A stretch of DNA of 64,000 bases from Microbacterium sp. SS28 (GTDB lineage: Bacteria > Actinomycetota > Actinomycetes > Actinomycetales > Microbacteriaceae): NCBI RefSeq assembly GCF_022761035.1, contig NZ_JAKWJP010000001.1, positions 620,001 through 684,000 on the forward strand, written 5' to 3'. The notes under the pieces are model-generated. The model made no database searches. It was not told the DNA's origin and saw only the letters and a program-made list of their open reading frames with translations. Below are positions 49,881 to 58,096 of this stretch, in pieces; position 1 is the first letter of the stretch, and every line of letters begins with the position of its first letter. The position numbers were made by a program, and so were the translations under genes.

Positions 49881-50377
49881 GCGTGGTCTCCGCCCGCGAG
49901 CTGATCGATCACGTGACGGGCGACCGAGAGCACGACGGGCATTCCGGATGCCACGGCCTTCGGCGACCCCGGAAGGTTGACGATGAGCGCTCCCTCGGTG
50001 ATGCCCGCGACGGGCCCGACGATGCCCGCGCGGCCGCGCGAGAGCATTCCGCCGGGCGTCTCTGCCGTTCCGAGCCGGCGCAGCTCCTCGGCGATCCCCG
50101 GAACCTCGCGCGCGATGACGCGGGCAGTTCCCTCGGGCGTCTCGTCGCGGGGGCCGATCCCCGTGCCGCCCGTCGTCACGACGAGGCGCGCGCCGCCCGC
50201 GAGCACGGCCCACAGGGCTCGCTCGACGCTGTCGGCTCCGTCGGGCACGACGATCGCGTCGTCGCACGAGAATCCGCCGCCGACGAGCTCGGAGACCGCG
50301 ACGGGTCCCGCCGCATCGGCGCGCTCCCCTGCGGCGGATCGGTCGGAGACCGTGATGACGGCGGCCGCGTAGGTCAT
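49877..50377 (-). CDS. mogA: Molybdopterin adenylyltransferase MogA/MoaB
   Basis: The 166-residue protein has MTYAAAVITVSDRSAAGER, VVTTGGTGIGPRDETPEGT and VNLPGSPKAVASGM, the MogA/MoaB signature for adenylylating molybdopterin before metal insertion by MoeA. Its start overlaps the stop of the molybdoenzyme gene (ATGA), yet TAGGCT on the complement (50384-50389) lies 6 bases before the ATG, so it may also be transcribed leaderless from inside that gene. Confidence 0.93.
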   Translation of the reverse strand: MTYAAAVITVSDRSAAGERADAAGPVAVSELVGGGFSCDDAIVVPDGADSVERALWAVLAGGARLVVTTGGTGIGPRDETPEGTARVIAREVPGIAEELRRLGTAETPGGMLSRGRAGIVGPVAGITEGALIVNLPGSPKAVASGMPVVLSVARHVIDQLAGGDHA

Positions 50378-52872
50378 CCGTTCAGCCTAGGAGCAGTCGC
50401 GGCATCCGTCCCCGTCTGCGACGCCGTGCGCTTGACGAGCCGCACGACGACCGACTTCGAGGTCGGTGTGCCGCTCACGTCCGCGACGGAGTCGAGCGGC
50501 ACGAGCACGTTCGTCTCGGGGTAGTACGCGGCGGCGTTCCCGCGCGGCGTGCGGTACGGGACGATGCGGAACGCCTCGGCCCGCCGCTCCTGCAGGACGC
50601 CGTCGGGACCGGTCCACTCCGACACGAGGTCGACGATCTCGTCCTCCATGAACCCGAGGCGCTGGATGTCCTTCGTGTTCACGAGCACGACACGGCGCCC
50701 GCCCTTGATGCCGCGGTAGCGGTCGTCCTTGCCGTAGATCGTGGTGTTGTACTGGTCGTGCGAGCGCAGGGTTTGCAGCAGCAGCCGCCCCCGCGGGATG
50801 CGCGGATACTCGAGCTCGTTCACCGTGAACCGCGCCCTGCCGTCGGCCGTCGCGAACGTCCGCGCGTCGCGGGGGCCGTTCGGAAGGAACAGCGTCCCGC
50901 CCTTGTCGATCCGCTGCTCGTAATCGTCGAAGCCCGGCACGACGTTCTCGATGTGCGCCCGGATCAGCGCGTAATCGGCCTCGAGCGCGCGCCAGTCCGC
51001 GTGCGGCACGTTGCGCGGGTGGTCCACCACGGGGCCGTCGACACCGTTCGCCTCGTGGCCCGGCGCGCGCTCGACCTGTGCGTGGTCGATCGCTTCGGGG
51101 TTCCGGATGCCGGTTCCCACCGCGACCGGACGGCGCGTGCCATCCGCCCCGAACAGGAGCGCGCAGAGTCGCGCGACGATCGCGACCTCGCTCAGCAGGC
51201 CCTCGGACGGCGGGGCGAGCCGCCCGCGGGACGAGTGCACTGCACCCATCGAGTCCTCGACCGAGACGCGCTGCTCGCGTCCGCCGCGCTCGTCGCGGTC
51301 GGTGCGGCCGAGCGTCGGCAGGATGATGGCGCGCCTGCCCGTCACGACGTGGGAGCGGTTGAGCTTCGTCGAGACCTGCACCGAGAGGTCGACGTTGCGC
51401 ATCGCGGCCTCGACGACCTCGGTGTCGGGCGCCGCCTGGACGAAGTTGCCGCCCATGCCCATGAAGAAGCGCACGCGATCGTCGCGCATCGCGCGGATCG
51501 CCTGCACCGTGTCGTAGCCGTGCTCGCGCGGCGCGGCGAACGAGAACTCGTCGTCGAGGGCCGCGAGGAATCGCTCCGACGGCTTCTCGTAGATGCCGAC
51601 CGTCCGGTCGCCCTGCACGTTCGAGTGCCCGCGGACGGGACACACGCCCGCGCCGGGGCGACCCATGTTGCCTTGCAGGAGGAGGGCGTTGACGACGTCG
51701 CGGAGCATCGCCACCGAGTGCTTGTGCTGCGTGAGCCCCATCGCCCAGCACACGATCGTCGCCTTCGAGGTGCGCACGGCCTCGCCCACGCGTCGCAGCG
51801 CCGTGAGCGGAACACCCGTCGCCGCGACGAGGTCCTGCCACGAGGCATCCCTCATCGCCTGTTCGTACGCCTCGAAGCCGCTCGTGTGCTCCGCGATGAA
51901 GTCGTGGTCGAGCACCGGGGGGTCGCCGGCCGCCCGCGCCGCTTCCTCGGCCTCGAGCAGGTGCTTGCCGATCGCCTGGAACAGCGCCTGATCGCCGCCG
52001 AGGCGGATCTGCACGAACTGGTCGGCGAGCTTCGTTCCGCCGAACGCGACTCCGCGGACGGTCTGGGGATTCTCGAACCGCATGAGCCCCGCCTCGGGGA
52101 GCGGATTGACGGCGATGATCGTCGCGCCGTTGCGCTTGGCCTTTTCGAGCGCGCTCAGCATGCGCGGGTGGTTCGTGCCGGGGTTCTGCCCCGCGACGAT
52201 GATGAGGTCGGCGGTGTGGACGTCTTCGATCGAGACGGTGCCCTTGCCGATGCCGATCGTCTCCGTGAGCGCCGAGCCCGACGACTCGTGGCACATGTTC
52301 GAGCAGTCGGGCAGATTGTTGGTGCCCAGGCCCCGTACGAGCAGCTGGTAGAGGAACGCGGCCTCGTTGGAGGTGCGGCCCGACGTGTAGAAGACCGCCT
52401 CGTCGGGATCGTCCAGGCTGCGCAGTGCCGTCGCGATCTCGAGGAGAGCGCCCTCCCACGTGATGGGACGGTAGTGCGAATCGCCGGGCTCGAGCAGCAT
52501 CGGCTCGGTGAGCCTGCCCTGCTGGCCGAGCCACCAGTCGTCGTGCCGTGCGAGCTCTTCGAGCGAGTGCTCCGCGAAGAACGCGGGTCCGACGCGGCGC
52601 AGCGTCGCCTCCTCGGCGACGGCCTTCGCGCCGTTCTCGCAGAACTCCGCGATGTGCCGCTTGTCCTCCTCGGGCCACGCGCACCCGGGACAGTCGAACC
52701 CGTCCTTCTGGTTCACGCGCAGCAGCGCCTGCACGCTGCGCGCGACGCCCATCTGATCGTTCGAGATCTGCAGGGCGTGGAGCACGGCCGGCACGCCGAC
52801 GGCGACCTTCTTGGTGCCCGAATGGCGGACCTGGGACTCGTCGATGTCGACGGACGGGGCGCGCTTCGCCAT
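50374..52872 (-). CDS. FdhF/YdeP-family molybdopterin oxidoreductase
   Basis: The 832-residue protein starts at ATG 52872 (MAKRAPSVDIDESQVRHSG). An N-terminal cysteine group CPGC (61, 64) and Cys 78 could bind an iron-sulfur cluster. The molybdopterin domain has FYTSGRTSNEAAFLYQLL and TNNLPDCSNMCHESSG, where Cys 190 or 194 would be near the metal, then QNPGTNHPRM and a dinucleotide-binding C-terminal domain with RTLRSHDQYNTTIYG-like sequence. This is the YdeP-like alpha subunit, annotated as formate dehydrogenase-like; the true substrate is not established. It heads the operon with mogA and moaE. A -10 TAGCAT on the complement lies at 52924-52929. Confidence 0.9.
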   Translation of the reverse strand: MAKRAPSVDIDESQVRHSGTKKVAVGVPAVLHALQISNDQMGVARSVQALLRVNQKDGFDCPGCAWPEEDKRHIAEFCENGAKAVAEEATLRRVGPAFFAEHSLEELARHDDWWLGQQGRLTEPMLLEPGDSHYRPITWEGALLEIATALRSLDDPDEAVFYTSGRTSNEAAFLYQLLVRGLGTNNLPDCSNMCHESSGSALTETIGIGKGTVSIEDVHTADLIIVAGQNPGTNHPRMLSALEKAKRNGATIIAVNPLPEAGLMRFENPQTVRGVAFGGTKLADQFVQIRLGGDQALFQAIGKHLLEAEEAARAAGDPPVLDHDFIAEHTSGFEAYEQAMRDASWQDLVAATGVPLTALRRVGEAVRTSKATIVCWAMGLTQHKHSVAMLRDVVNALLLQGNMGRPGAGVCPVRGHSNVQGDRTVGIYEKPSERFLAALDDEFSFAAPREHGYDTVQAIRAMRDDRVRFFMGMGGNFVQAAPDTEVVEAAMRNVDLSVQVSTKLNRSHVVTGRRAIILPTLGRTDRDERGGREQRVSVEDSMGAVHSSRGRLAPPSEGLLSEVAIVARLCALLFGADGTRRPVAVGTGIRNPEAIDHAQVERAPGHEANGVDGPVVDHPRNVPHADWRALEADYALIRAHIENVVPGFDDYEQRIDKGGTLFLPNGPRDARTFATADGRARFTVNELEYPRIPRGRLLLQTLRSHDQYNTTIYGKDDRYRGIKGGRRVVLVNTKDIQRLGFMEDEIVDLVSEWTGPDGVLQERRAEAFRIVPYRTPRGNAAAYYPETNVLVPLDSVADVSGTPTSKSVVVRLVKRTASQTGTDAATAPRLNG

Positions 52873-52965
52873 GGTGCCTCCTCGCGGAGAGGGACTACGG
52901 ACCGGATGCCGCGGCCTCACTCCATGCTAGGACGGCGTGGCACGGCGGGACCCGCGACGCATCAG

Positions 52966-53030
52966 CAGGTCAACCACGCGTCTGCCGGACGGATTCGCAC
53001 GAATCGGCCTCCCGATGCGTGGTTGACCTG
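52966..53030. repeat. Large nested inverted repeat upstream of the molybdoenzyme
   Basis: The arms CAGGTCAACCACGC (52966-52979) and GCGTGGTTGACCTG (53017-53030) are perfect reverse complements 37 bases apart. Inside the loop GATTCG and CGAATC form a second short hairpin (52992-53005). It lies between the end of the ATPase gene and the fdhF/ydeP-like promoter. It may be a terminator for the former, a protein site, or a mobile palindromic repeat. I see no gene in 52873-53113. Confidence 0.6.
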
Positions 53031-53113
53031 TCGATCCGCGACGGCGCGTCACGCCACGCTTCCGACTCGCGACCGGCGACCGGCCGCCCGCCGGGCGGAA
53101 CCGGCGGGCGACC

Positions 53114-55132
53114 TCAGCGCCGCCCCGTGCCGAAGACCCCGCGGATGACGCTCGAGAGGATCGTCTGCGTCGACTTCGAGTTGAGGATCGACTCGATCGG
53201 CGATTTCTGCGTGCTCCGGGTCGTGCGCGACGTGCCCGACGTCTTCTTGAGCAGCCGGTCGTACTCGGCCTGCGCCTTCTTCTCAGCCGCCGCCTGCGCC
53301 TTCTCGATGGCGGCCTGCTGCTTGGCGTACTCGGCATCGGCCTTCGCCTTCTCGAGCGCGGCCTCCTCGGCCGCCGCGGCCTCGGCGGCGGCGTTCATCT
53401 TGGCAGTCAGGATCTCGCGTGCCGACTCGGGATCGACCGCGGTCCCGTACTTGGGCAGGAGAGGGGATGCCGCGACCGCCGCGTCGATCTGCGCGTCGGG
53501 TGTCGGCGACATGAGCCCCTGCGGCGCGCGCAGCCGCGTCCAGGCGACGGGCGTCGGCGCGCCCTTCTCGCTCATGACCGTCACGATCGCCTCGCCCGTG
53601 CCGAGCTCCTGCAGGGTGCGCTCGAGGTCGTAGCCCGACTTCGGGTAGGTGCCGACGGTCGCGCGCAGGGCCTTCGCATCGTCGGGCGTGAACGCGCGCA
53701 GCGCGTGCTGCACGCGCGAACCGAGCTGCGCGAGGACGTCGCCCGGCACGTCCTTCGGGGTCTGCGTCACGAAGAAGACGCCGACACCCTTCGAGCGGAT
53801 GAGCCGCACCGTCTGCACGATCGCCGACGTGAAGTCCTTCGAGGCGTCCTTGAAGAGCAGATGCGCCTCGTCGAAGAAGAAGACGAGCTTCGGCTTGTCG
53901 AGGTCGCCGACCTCGGGGAGGATCTCGAAGAGCTCCGCGAGCAGGTACATGAGGAACGTCGAGAAGAGCGCCGGCTTGTCGGCGACGCCCGGCACCTCGA
54001 GCAGGCTGATGACGCCGCGCCCGTCCGTCGCCGTCCGCAGGAACTCGCCGACCTCGAACTCTGGCTCGCCGAAGAACACGTCGGCGCCCTGATCGGCGAA
54101 CGTGATGAGCTCGCGCAGGATGACGCCCGCCGTCGCTGCCGAGAGCCCGCCGAGCGTCTTGAGCTCGATCTTGCCCTCGTCGCTCGTGAGGTACGTCAGC
54201 ACGGCCCGGAGGTCCGAGAGGTCCACAAGGGTGAGGCCGTGCTCGTCGGCGTAGTGGAAGACGAGCCCCAGGCTCGACTCCTGCGTCTCGTTGAGGCCGA
54301 GCACCTTGCTCAGCAGCAGCGGCCCGAAGCCGCTCACGGTGGCCCGGACGGGCACGCCCTTGCCGATGCCGCCGAGCGCGAAGTACTCCGTGACGGATGC
54401 CTCGGGCTTCCACGCCTGCCCGATCGCCTGCGTGCGCGCGAGGAGCTTCTCGCTGGAAGTGCCGGGCGTCGCGACGCCCGACAGGTCGCCCTTGATGTCG
54501 GCCGCGAAGACGGGCACGCCCTTCGCGGCGAGCTGCTCGGCGAGGCCCTGCAGCGTGCGCGTCTTGCCCGTGCCCGTCGCCCCCGCGACGAGCCCGTGCC
54601 GGTTCATCATGCCGAGCGGGATGCGGATCTGCGCCGTCGGCACGGGCTCGCCGTTCACGAGCGCACCGAGGTCGAGTGTCGACGTGCTGAACGTGTAGCC
54701 CGCGACGACCTTCGCGATCTCGGCGTCATCGAGCGGCCCTCCGACGGGCGGAGCGGCAGGGGCTGACGGGGATGCTGTGGTCTGCGGGGCGGCCGTGGGT
54801 TGGTGGGCGGGCGGGGTCCGAAGATCAGGGGCCTGCGTCGCGGGTGCCTCGGTGGGCGCTCCCGCAGGCCCTGACGTCGCGCCACCGGTCGCGGCCTCGG
54901 CCGCTGTCGGCGCCGCGCCGGCCGGCACGGCCGGCGCGGCAGCCCCCGCGGCGGCAGCCCCCGCCGCAGCAGAGACCCGCGCCTTCGCCGCCTCGGCCTC
55001 AGCGGCGGCGAGGGCGGCTTTCGCCTTGGCGAGTGCGAGCTGTGCCTCAGCTGCTTCGGCCTGCGCCCGCAGCCGTGCGAGTTCGGCCTCCGCGGCCGCG
55101 ACGGAGGGATCGGAGGCAGCGGCGTCGCTCAT
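53114..55132 (-). CDS. HerA/DUF853-like ATPase with coiled-coil ends
   Basis: The 672-residue protein begins with an alanine-rich coiled coil (about residues 12-55, AEAELARLRAQAEAAEAQLA) and a Pro/Ala-rich linker. An ATPase domain follows with Walker A GATGTGKT (184-191), DIKGDLSG, KLVFFFDEAH as Walker B, and VTQTPKDVP. A C-terminal charged coiled coil (about 590-640) and a basic tail close it. This is the DUF853 branch of HerA/FtsK-like motor ATPases, of unknown duty. Start ATG 55132 is supported by TAGGCT 6 bases upstream on the complement (leaderless). No NurA partner is adjacent. Confidence 0.85.
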   Translation of the reverse strand: MSDAAASDPSVAAAEAELARLRAQAEAAEAQLALAKAKAALAAAEAEAAKARVSAAAGAAAAGAAAPAVPAGAAPTAAEAATGGATSGPAGAPTEAPATQAPDLRTPPAHQPTAAPQTTASPSAPAAPPVGGPLDDAEIAKVVAGYTFSTSTLDLGALVNGEPVPTAQIRIPLGMMNRHGLVAGATGTGKTRTLQGLAEQLAAKGVPVFAADIKGDLSGVATPGTSSEKLLARTQAIGQAWKPEASVTEYFALGGIGKGVPVRATVSGFGPLLLSKVLGLNETQESSLGLVFHYADEHGLTLVDLSDLRAVLTYLTSDEGKIELKTLGGLSAATAGVILRELITFADQGADVFFGEPEFEVGEFLRTATDGRGVISLLEVPGVADKPALFSTFLMYLLAELFEILPEVGDLDKPKLVFFFDEAHLLFKDASKDFTSAIVQTVRLIRSKGVGVFFVTQTPKDVPGDVLAQLGSRVQHALRAFTPDDAKALRATVGTYPKSGYDLERTLQELGTGEAIVTVMSEKGAPTPVAWTRLRAPQGLMSPTPDAQIDAAVAASPLLPKYGTAVDPESAREILTAKMNAAAEAAAAEEAALEKAKADAEYAKQQAAIEKAQAAAEKKAQAEYDRLLKKTSGTSRTTRSTQKSPIESILNSKSTQTILSSVIRGVFGTGRR

Positions 55133-55173
55133 GCGCACAGCCTAGCGACGGACCCCGCCGCGGCATCCGTCGC

Positions 55174-55875
55174 TCAGCCCAGCGGAGCGTCGACGGGCGG
55201 GCGACGCGCGAACGGCCTCCACTCGACCGGCTCGCGTGGCAGCACAGTCGCGAACGCGGCGGCCACGATGAGGGCCGACCCCGCGCCGGCCATCGCGCCG
55301 CCGAGCGTGTCGCTCAGCCAGTGCGCGTGCACATATGTGCGGCTGAGCGCCATGAGGAGCACCCACGCGGTGCCCGCGAGTGCGACCCAGACACGGGGGA
55401 AGATGACGGCGAGCGCGAGCGCGACAGTCGCGGCGTTGGCGACATGGCCCGACGGATACGAGCCGTGGTCCGAGATCACGAGGATCTCTTCGGGTCGCAC
55501 GCGGCCGAACGTGTGCTTGAACAGCTGAACGACGATCGCAGACGTCGCCGAGGCCGCGATGAAGTAGAGCGCAGACCATGGTTTTCGCGCGATGACGAGC
55601 CACAGCGCCACGCCGATGGGGACGACGAACACCCCGAACCAGCCGCCTCCGAGGAAGTTCATCGTGAGCGAGAATGCGAGCATGAACGACGAGCCCCACG
55701 ACAGCATGAGCTCGTTCCACCACACATCGACGACGAACGGCGGGTCGCCGCGGACGAAGATCCAGGCGCCGAGGGCGCAGGCCGCGCCGATCAGCCCGAT
55801 CCCGACGATCAGCAGCCGCAGCCTCGGCAGGGGCCGCGCATCCTGCGCCTCGCTGTCCGTGCCCGCGCGCTCCAT
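55174..55875 (-). CDS. PAP2-family membrane phosphatase
   Basis: The 233-residue protein has about six membrane segments and the three PAP2 motifs in order: KHTFGRVRPEE, YPSGHVANA with the proton-transfer His, and SRTYVHAHWLSD with the nucleophile His. It removes phosphate from lipid phosphates such as undecaprenyl diphosphate or phosphatidic acid at the outer face. Start ATG 55875 follows GGAG; the longer open frame through the nitroreductase region is a shadow. It lies 41 bases upstream of the ATPase gene on the same strand. Confidence 0.9.
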   Translation of the reverse strand: MERAGTDSEAQDARPLPRLRLLIVGIGLIGAACALGAWIFVRGDPPFVVDVWWNELMLSWGSSFMLAFSLTMNFLGGGWFGVFVVPIGVALWLVIARKPWSALYFIAASATSAIVVQLFKHTFGRVRPEEILVISDHGSYPSGHVANAATVALALAVIFPRVWVALAGTAWVLLMALSRTYVHAHWLSDTLGGAMAGAGSALIVAAAFATVLPREPVEWRPFARRPPVDAPLG

Positions 55876-55956
55876 CGCTCCATTCTGACCCGCGGGCCCC
55901 GACGCGCTGCTATCCCGGCGCGCGCGTCGCCGGCCGGAGTGGGGGATGATGTCGGG

Positions 55957-56472
55957 ATGCCCCGCGCCATCGATGTCGCCCGCGCCGCCCTCGCGCCCGC
56001 CACACGGACCTCGTGGTTCCGCTGGTTCGCGCGGAAGGGGCTCCCTCCCATCGAGCGGTTCCTCTCCCGTATTTCTCGCGGGCGCTTCCAGCTGACGGAG
56101 TTCCTCGTGCCTTCGCTCGTGCTGCACACGATCGGAGCCAAGTCGGGTGAGCCGCGCGACGCGCCGCTCATGTACACGGCCGACGGCAAGGGCCGCGCGA
56201 TCGTCGCGGGCACCAATTGGGCGGGGGCGCGGCATCCCGCCTGGACTGTGAATCTGCTCGCGCACCCGGATGTCGAGATCACCGTGCGCGGCAAGCGCAT
56301 GGCGGTGCACGCGTCGCTCGTCCCCGACGACGAGCGCGACGCGACGTGGGCGATCATGGAGGCCCAGTGGCCCGACTACCGCGAGTACGAACGCGACTCC
56401 GGCCGCACGGCGCGGATCTTCGTGCTGCAGCCAGTCCGTCGTCAGGCGGCGGCGCCTGAGTCGCTGACCTGA
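55957..56472 (+). CDS. Deazaflavin-dependent nitroreductase family protein
   Basis: The 171-residue protein from ATG 55957 has the DUF385/Ddn fold: VLHTIGAKSGEPRDAPLMYTADG, then IVAGTNWAGARHPAWTVNLLAHPDVEI (in part), features of split-barrel F420-binding nitroreductases of actinobacteria. It likely reduces quinones or other acceptors with F420H2. The gene is divergent from the PAP2 gene and converges with the efflux pump gene, 9 bases away. Confidence 0.9.
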   Translation: MPRAIDVARAALAPATRTSWFRWFARKGLPPIERFLSRISRGRFQLTEFLVPSLVLHTIGAKSGEPRDAPLMYTADGKGRAIVAGTNWAGARHPAWTVNLLAHPDVEITVRGKRMAVHASLVPDDERDATWAIMEAQWPDYREYERDSGRTARIFVLQPVRRQAAAPESLT

Positions 56473-56481
56473 CGGGCGGCC

Positions 56482-57867
56482 CTACGGCGTGAGCATCCCG
56501 ACGGTGCGCGGCCGCACGATGAACCACAGCGCCAGCACCCCGACGATCGCGCACGCGACCATGACCGAGGCCATCGTCGTGGCCGTGATGCCGGCATCCC
56601 GCGCGATCCAGCCGACGAGCGGCGAGATGATGCCCGCGACGCCGAAGTTCGTCGCACCGATGATCGACTGCGCCGTGCCCGCCGCCTTGCCGTGGCGGTC
56701 GAGCGCGAGCACCTGTACGCAGGGGAACGTGAACCCGCACGCCGTCATGAAGACGAACAGCGGCACGACGGTGCCCCACAGGCCGAAGCCCAGCTGGTCG
56801 AAGACGATGATGGCGGATGCCGCGAGCACGAGCACGGCCGTCGACCACGCCATGACCCACTGCGGACCGAACCGCGCCGCGAGCCGCGAGGCTGCCTGGA
56901 CGCCGACCACGACGCCGAACGAGTTCGCGGCGAAGAGCAGACCGTACTGCTGCGGGTCGAACCCGTAGTCGAGCTGGAAGAGGAACGACGACGACGACAG
57001 GTACGAGAAGAGGCCGCTGAAGGTCATGCCGCCGATGACGAGCACGCCGATGAAGACACGGTCGCTGAAGACGCTGCGGTACCGCTGCCACACCGTGGTC
57101 GAGCCTCGGTCGCTGCGCCGGGCGGGTGGCAGCGTCTCGGGCAGGAAGATCGTGGCCGAGACGAGCATGACGAAGCCGTACACCGCGAGGACGACGAAGA
57201 CTCCGCGCCACGGCATGACGAGCAGGAGCGCCGAGCCGACGAGCGGCGCCATCACGGGAGCGACGCCCGACACGAGGGCCAGGCGCGAGAGCATGACGAC
57301 GAGCCGCCGCCCGCCGAACAGGTCGCGCACGATCGCCGCTGCGACGACGCCACCGGCCGCGGCGCCGGCGCCCTGCAGCACACGCGCGACCGACAGGAGT
57401 TCGAGCGTCGGCGCGAGCGCCGCGGCGACGCTCGCGAGCACGTGCAGCGCCGTGACCGACAGAAGCGGGATGCGGCGCCCCACCTTGTCCGAGAGCGGTC
57501 CGACGATCAGCTGACCGAGTGCGAACCCGATCATCGTGCCGGTCAGCGTGAGCTGGATCATCGCGGCCGTCGTGTCGAAGTCCGCCTCGAGCACGGGGAA
57601 CGCCGGCAGGTAGAGATCGATCGTGAAGGGGCCGAGCGCCGTCAGCGCGCCGAGCAGGATGATGTAGAGCACCCTGCGCCGCGTCGGTATCGAGTCGCCC
57701 GGGTGCAGCATGATGGGCGCCGTCGCCGGGTCGGGCCCGAGCGTGCGGATGGCGCCGGTCGAGGACGGCACGCGGACCGAGCCGGTCGACGGGGACGGGA
57801 TGCGGACGGACCCCGTCGAGGGGTTCTGCGCAGGGAGCGAGTCTGTGTCGAGCACGGCGGGATTCAC
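56482..57867 (-). CDS. Bcr/CflA-type MFS efflux transporter with repetitive N-terminus
   Basis: The start is taken as GTG 57867, giving 461 residues. Twelve membrane segments follow from about residue 60: LGALTALGPFTIDLYLPAFP is the family's first helix, GPLSDKVGRRIPLL the MFS loop motif, and RVLQGAGAAAGGVVAAAIVRD the helix-4 motif of drug:proton antiporters. The N-terminal 50 residues hold an imperfect repeat PSTGSVRIPS, PSTGSVRVPS, SSTGAIRTLG, which is unusual. An in-frame ATG at about 57711 (MLHPGDS) is an alternative start. A 14-base palindrome lies 49 bases upstream of the GTG. Confidence 0.82.
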   Translation of the reverse strand: MNPAVLDTDSLPAQNPSTGSVRIPSPSTGSVRVPSSTGAIRTLGPDPATAPIMLHPGDSIPTRRRVLYIILLGALTALGPFTIDLYLPAFPVLEADFDTTAAMIQLTLTGTMIGFALGQLIVGPLSDKVGRRIPLLSVTALHVLASVAAALAPTLELLSVARVLQGAGAAAGGVVAAAIVRDLFGGRRLVVMLSRLALVSGVAPVMAPLVGSALLLVMPWRGVFVVLAVYGFVMLVSATIFLPETLPPARRSDRGSTTVWQRYRSVFSDRVFIGVLVIGGMTFSGLFSYLSSSSFLFQLDYGFDPQQYGLLFAANSFGVVVGVQAASRLAARFGPQWVMAWSTAVLVLAASAIIVFDQLGFGLWGTVVPLFVFMTACGFTFPCVQVLALDRHGKAAGTAQSIIGATNFGVAGIISPLVGWIARDAGITATTMASVMVACAIVGVLALWFIVRPRTVGMLTP

Positions 57868-57915
57868 TTCGGTCGCGATGGGCTGAGCGCGATCGGTCCG
57901 GTCGCCGTGGCGGTT

Positions 57916-57929
57916 TCGAATCGATTCGA
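57916..57929. promoter_or_regulatory. Perfect 14-base palindrome upstream of the efflux gene
   Basis: TCGAATCGATTCGA is perfectly self-complementary and lies between the efflux pump start (57867) and the DUF3105 gene. Such sites suit LacI-, TetR- or MarR-type dimers. A GGATGCCG/CGGCATCC hairpin follows at 57943-57968 or so. The DUF3105 promoter is probably TAAGCT at 58035-58040. Confidence 0.45.
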
Positions 57930-58096
57930 GAGAACCAGGATACCGGATGCCGCGGCCTGCCCCGGCATCCGCCCTGGCCCCCGCCCGACCCCGCTTGTCG
58001 GCTCGTTCCCAGGCCGGGTTCGCATGCACTCGAATAAGCTGGTCGCGTTCCTGCACCCCAGCCCGTCCCACGGGCGCCCGAGCCGAGATCACGAAA

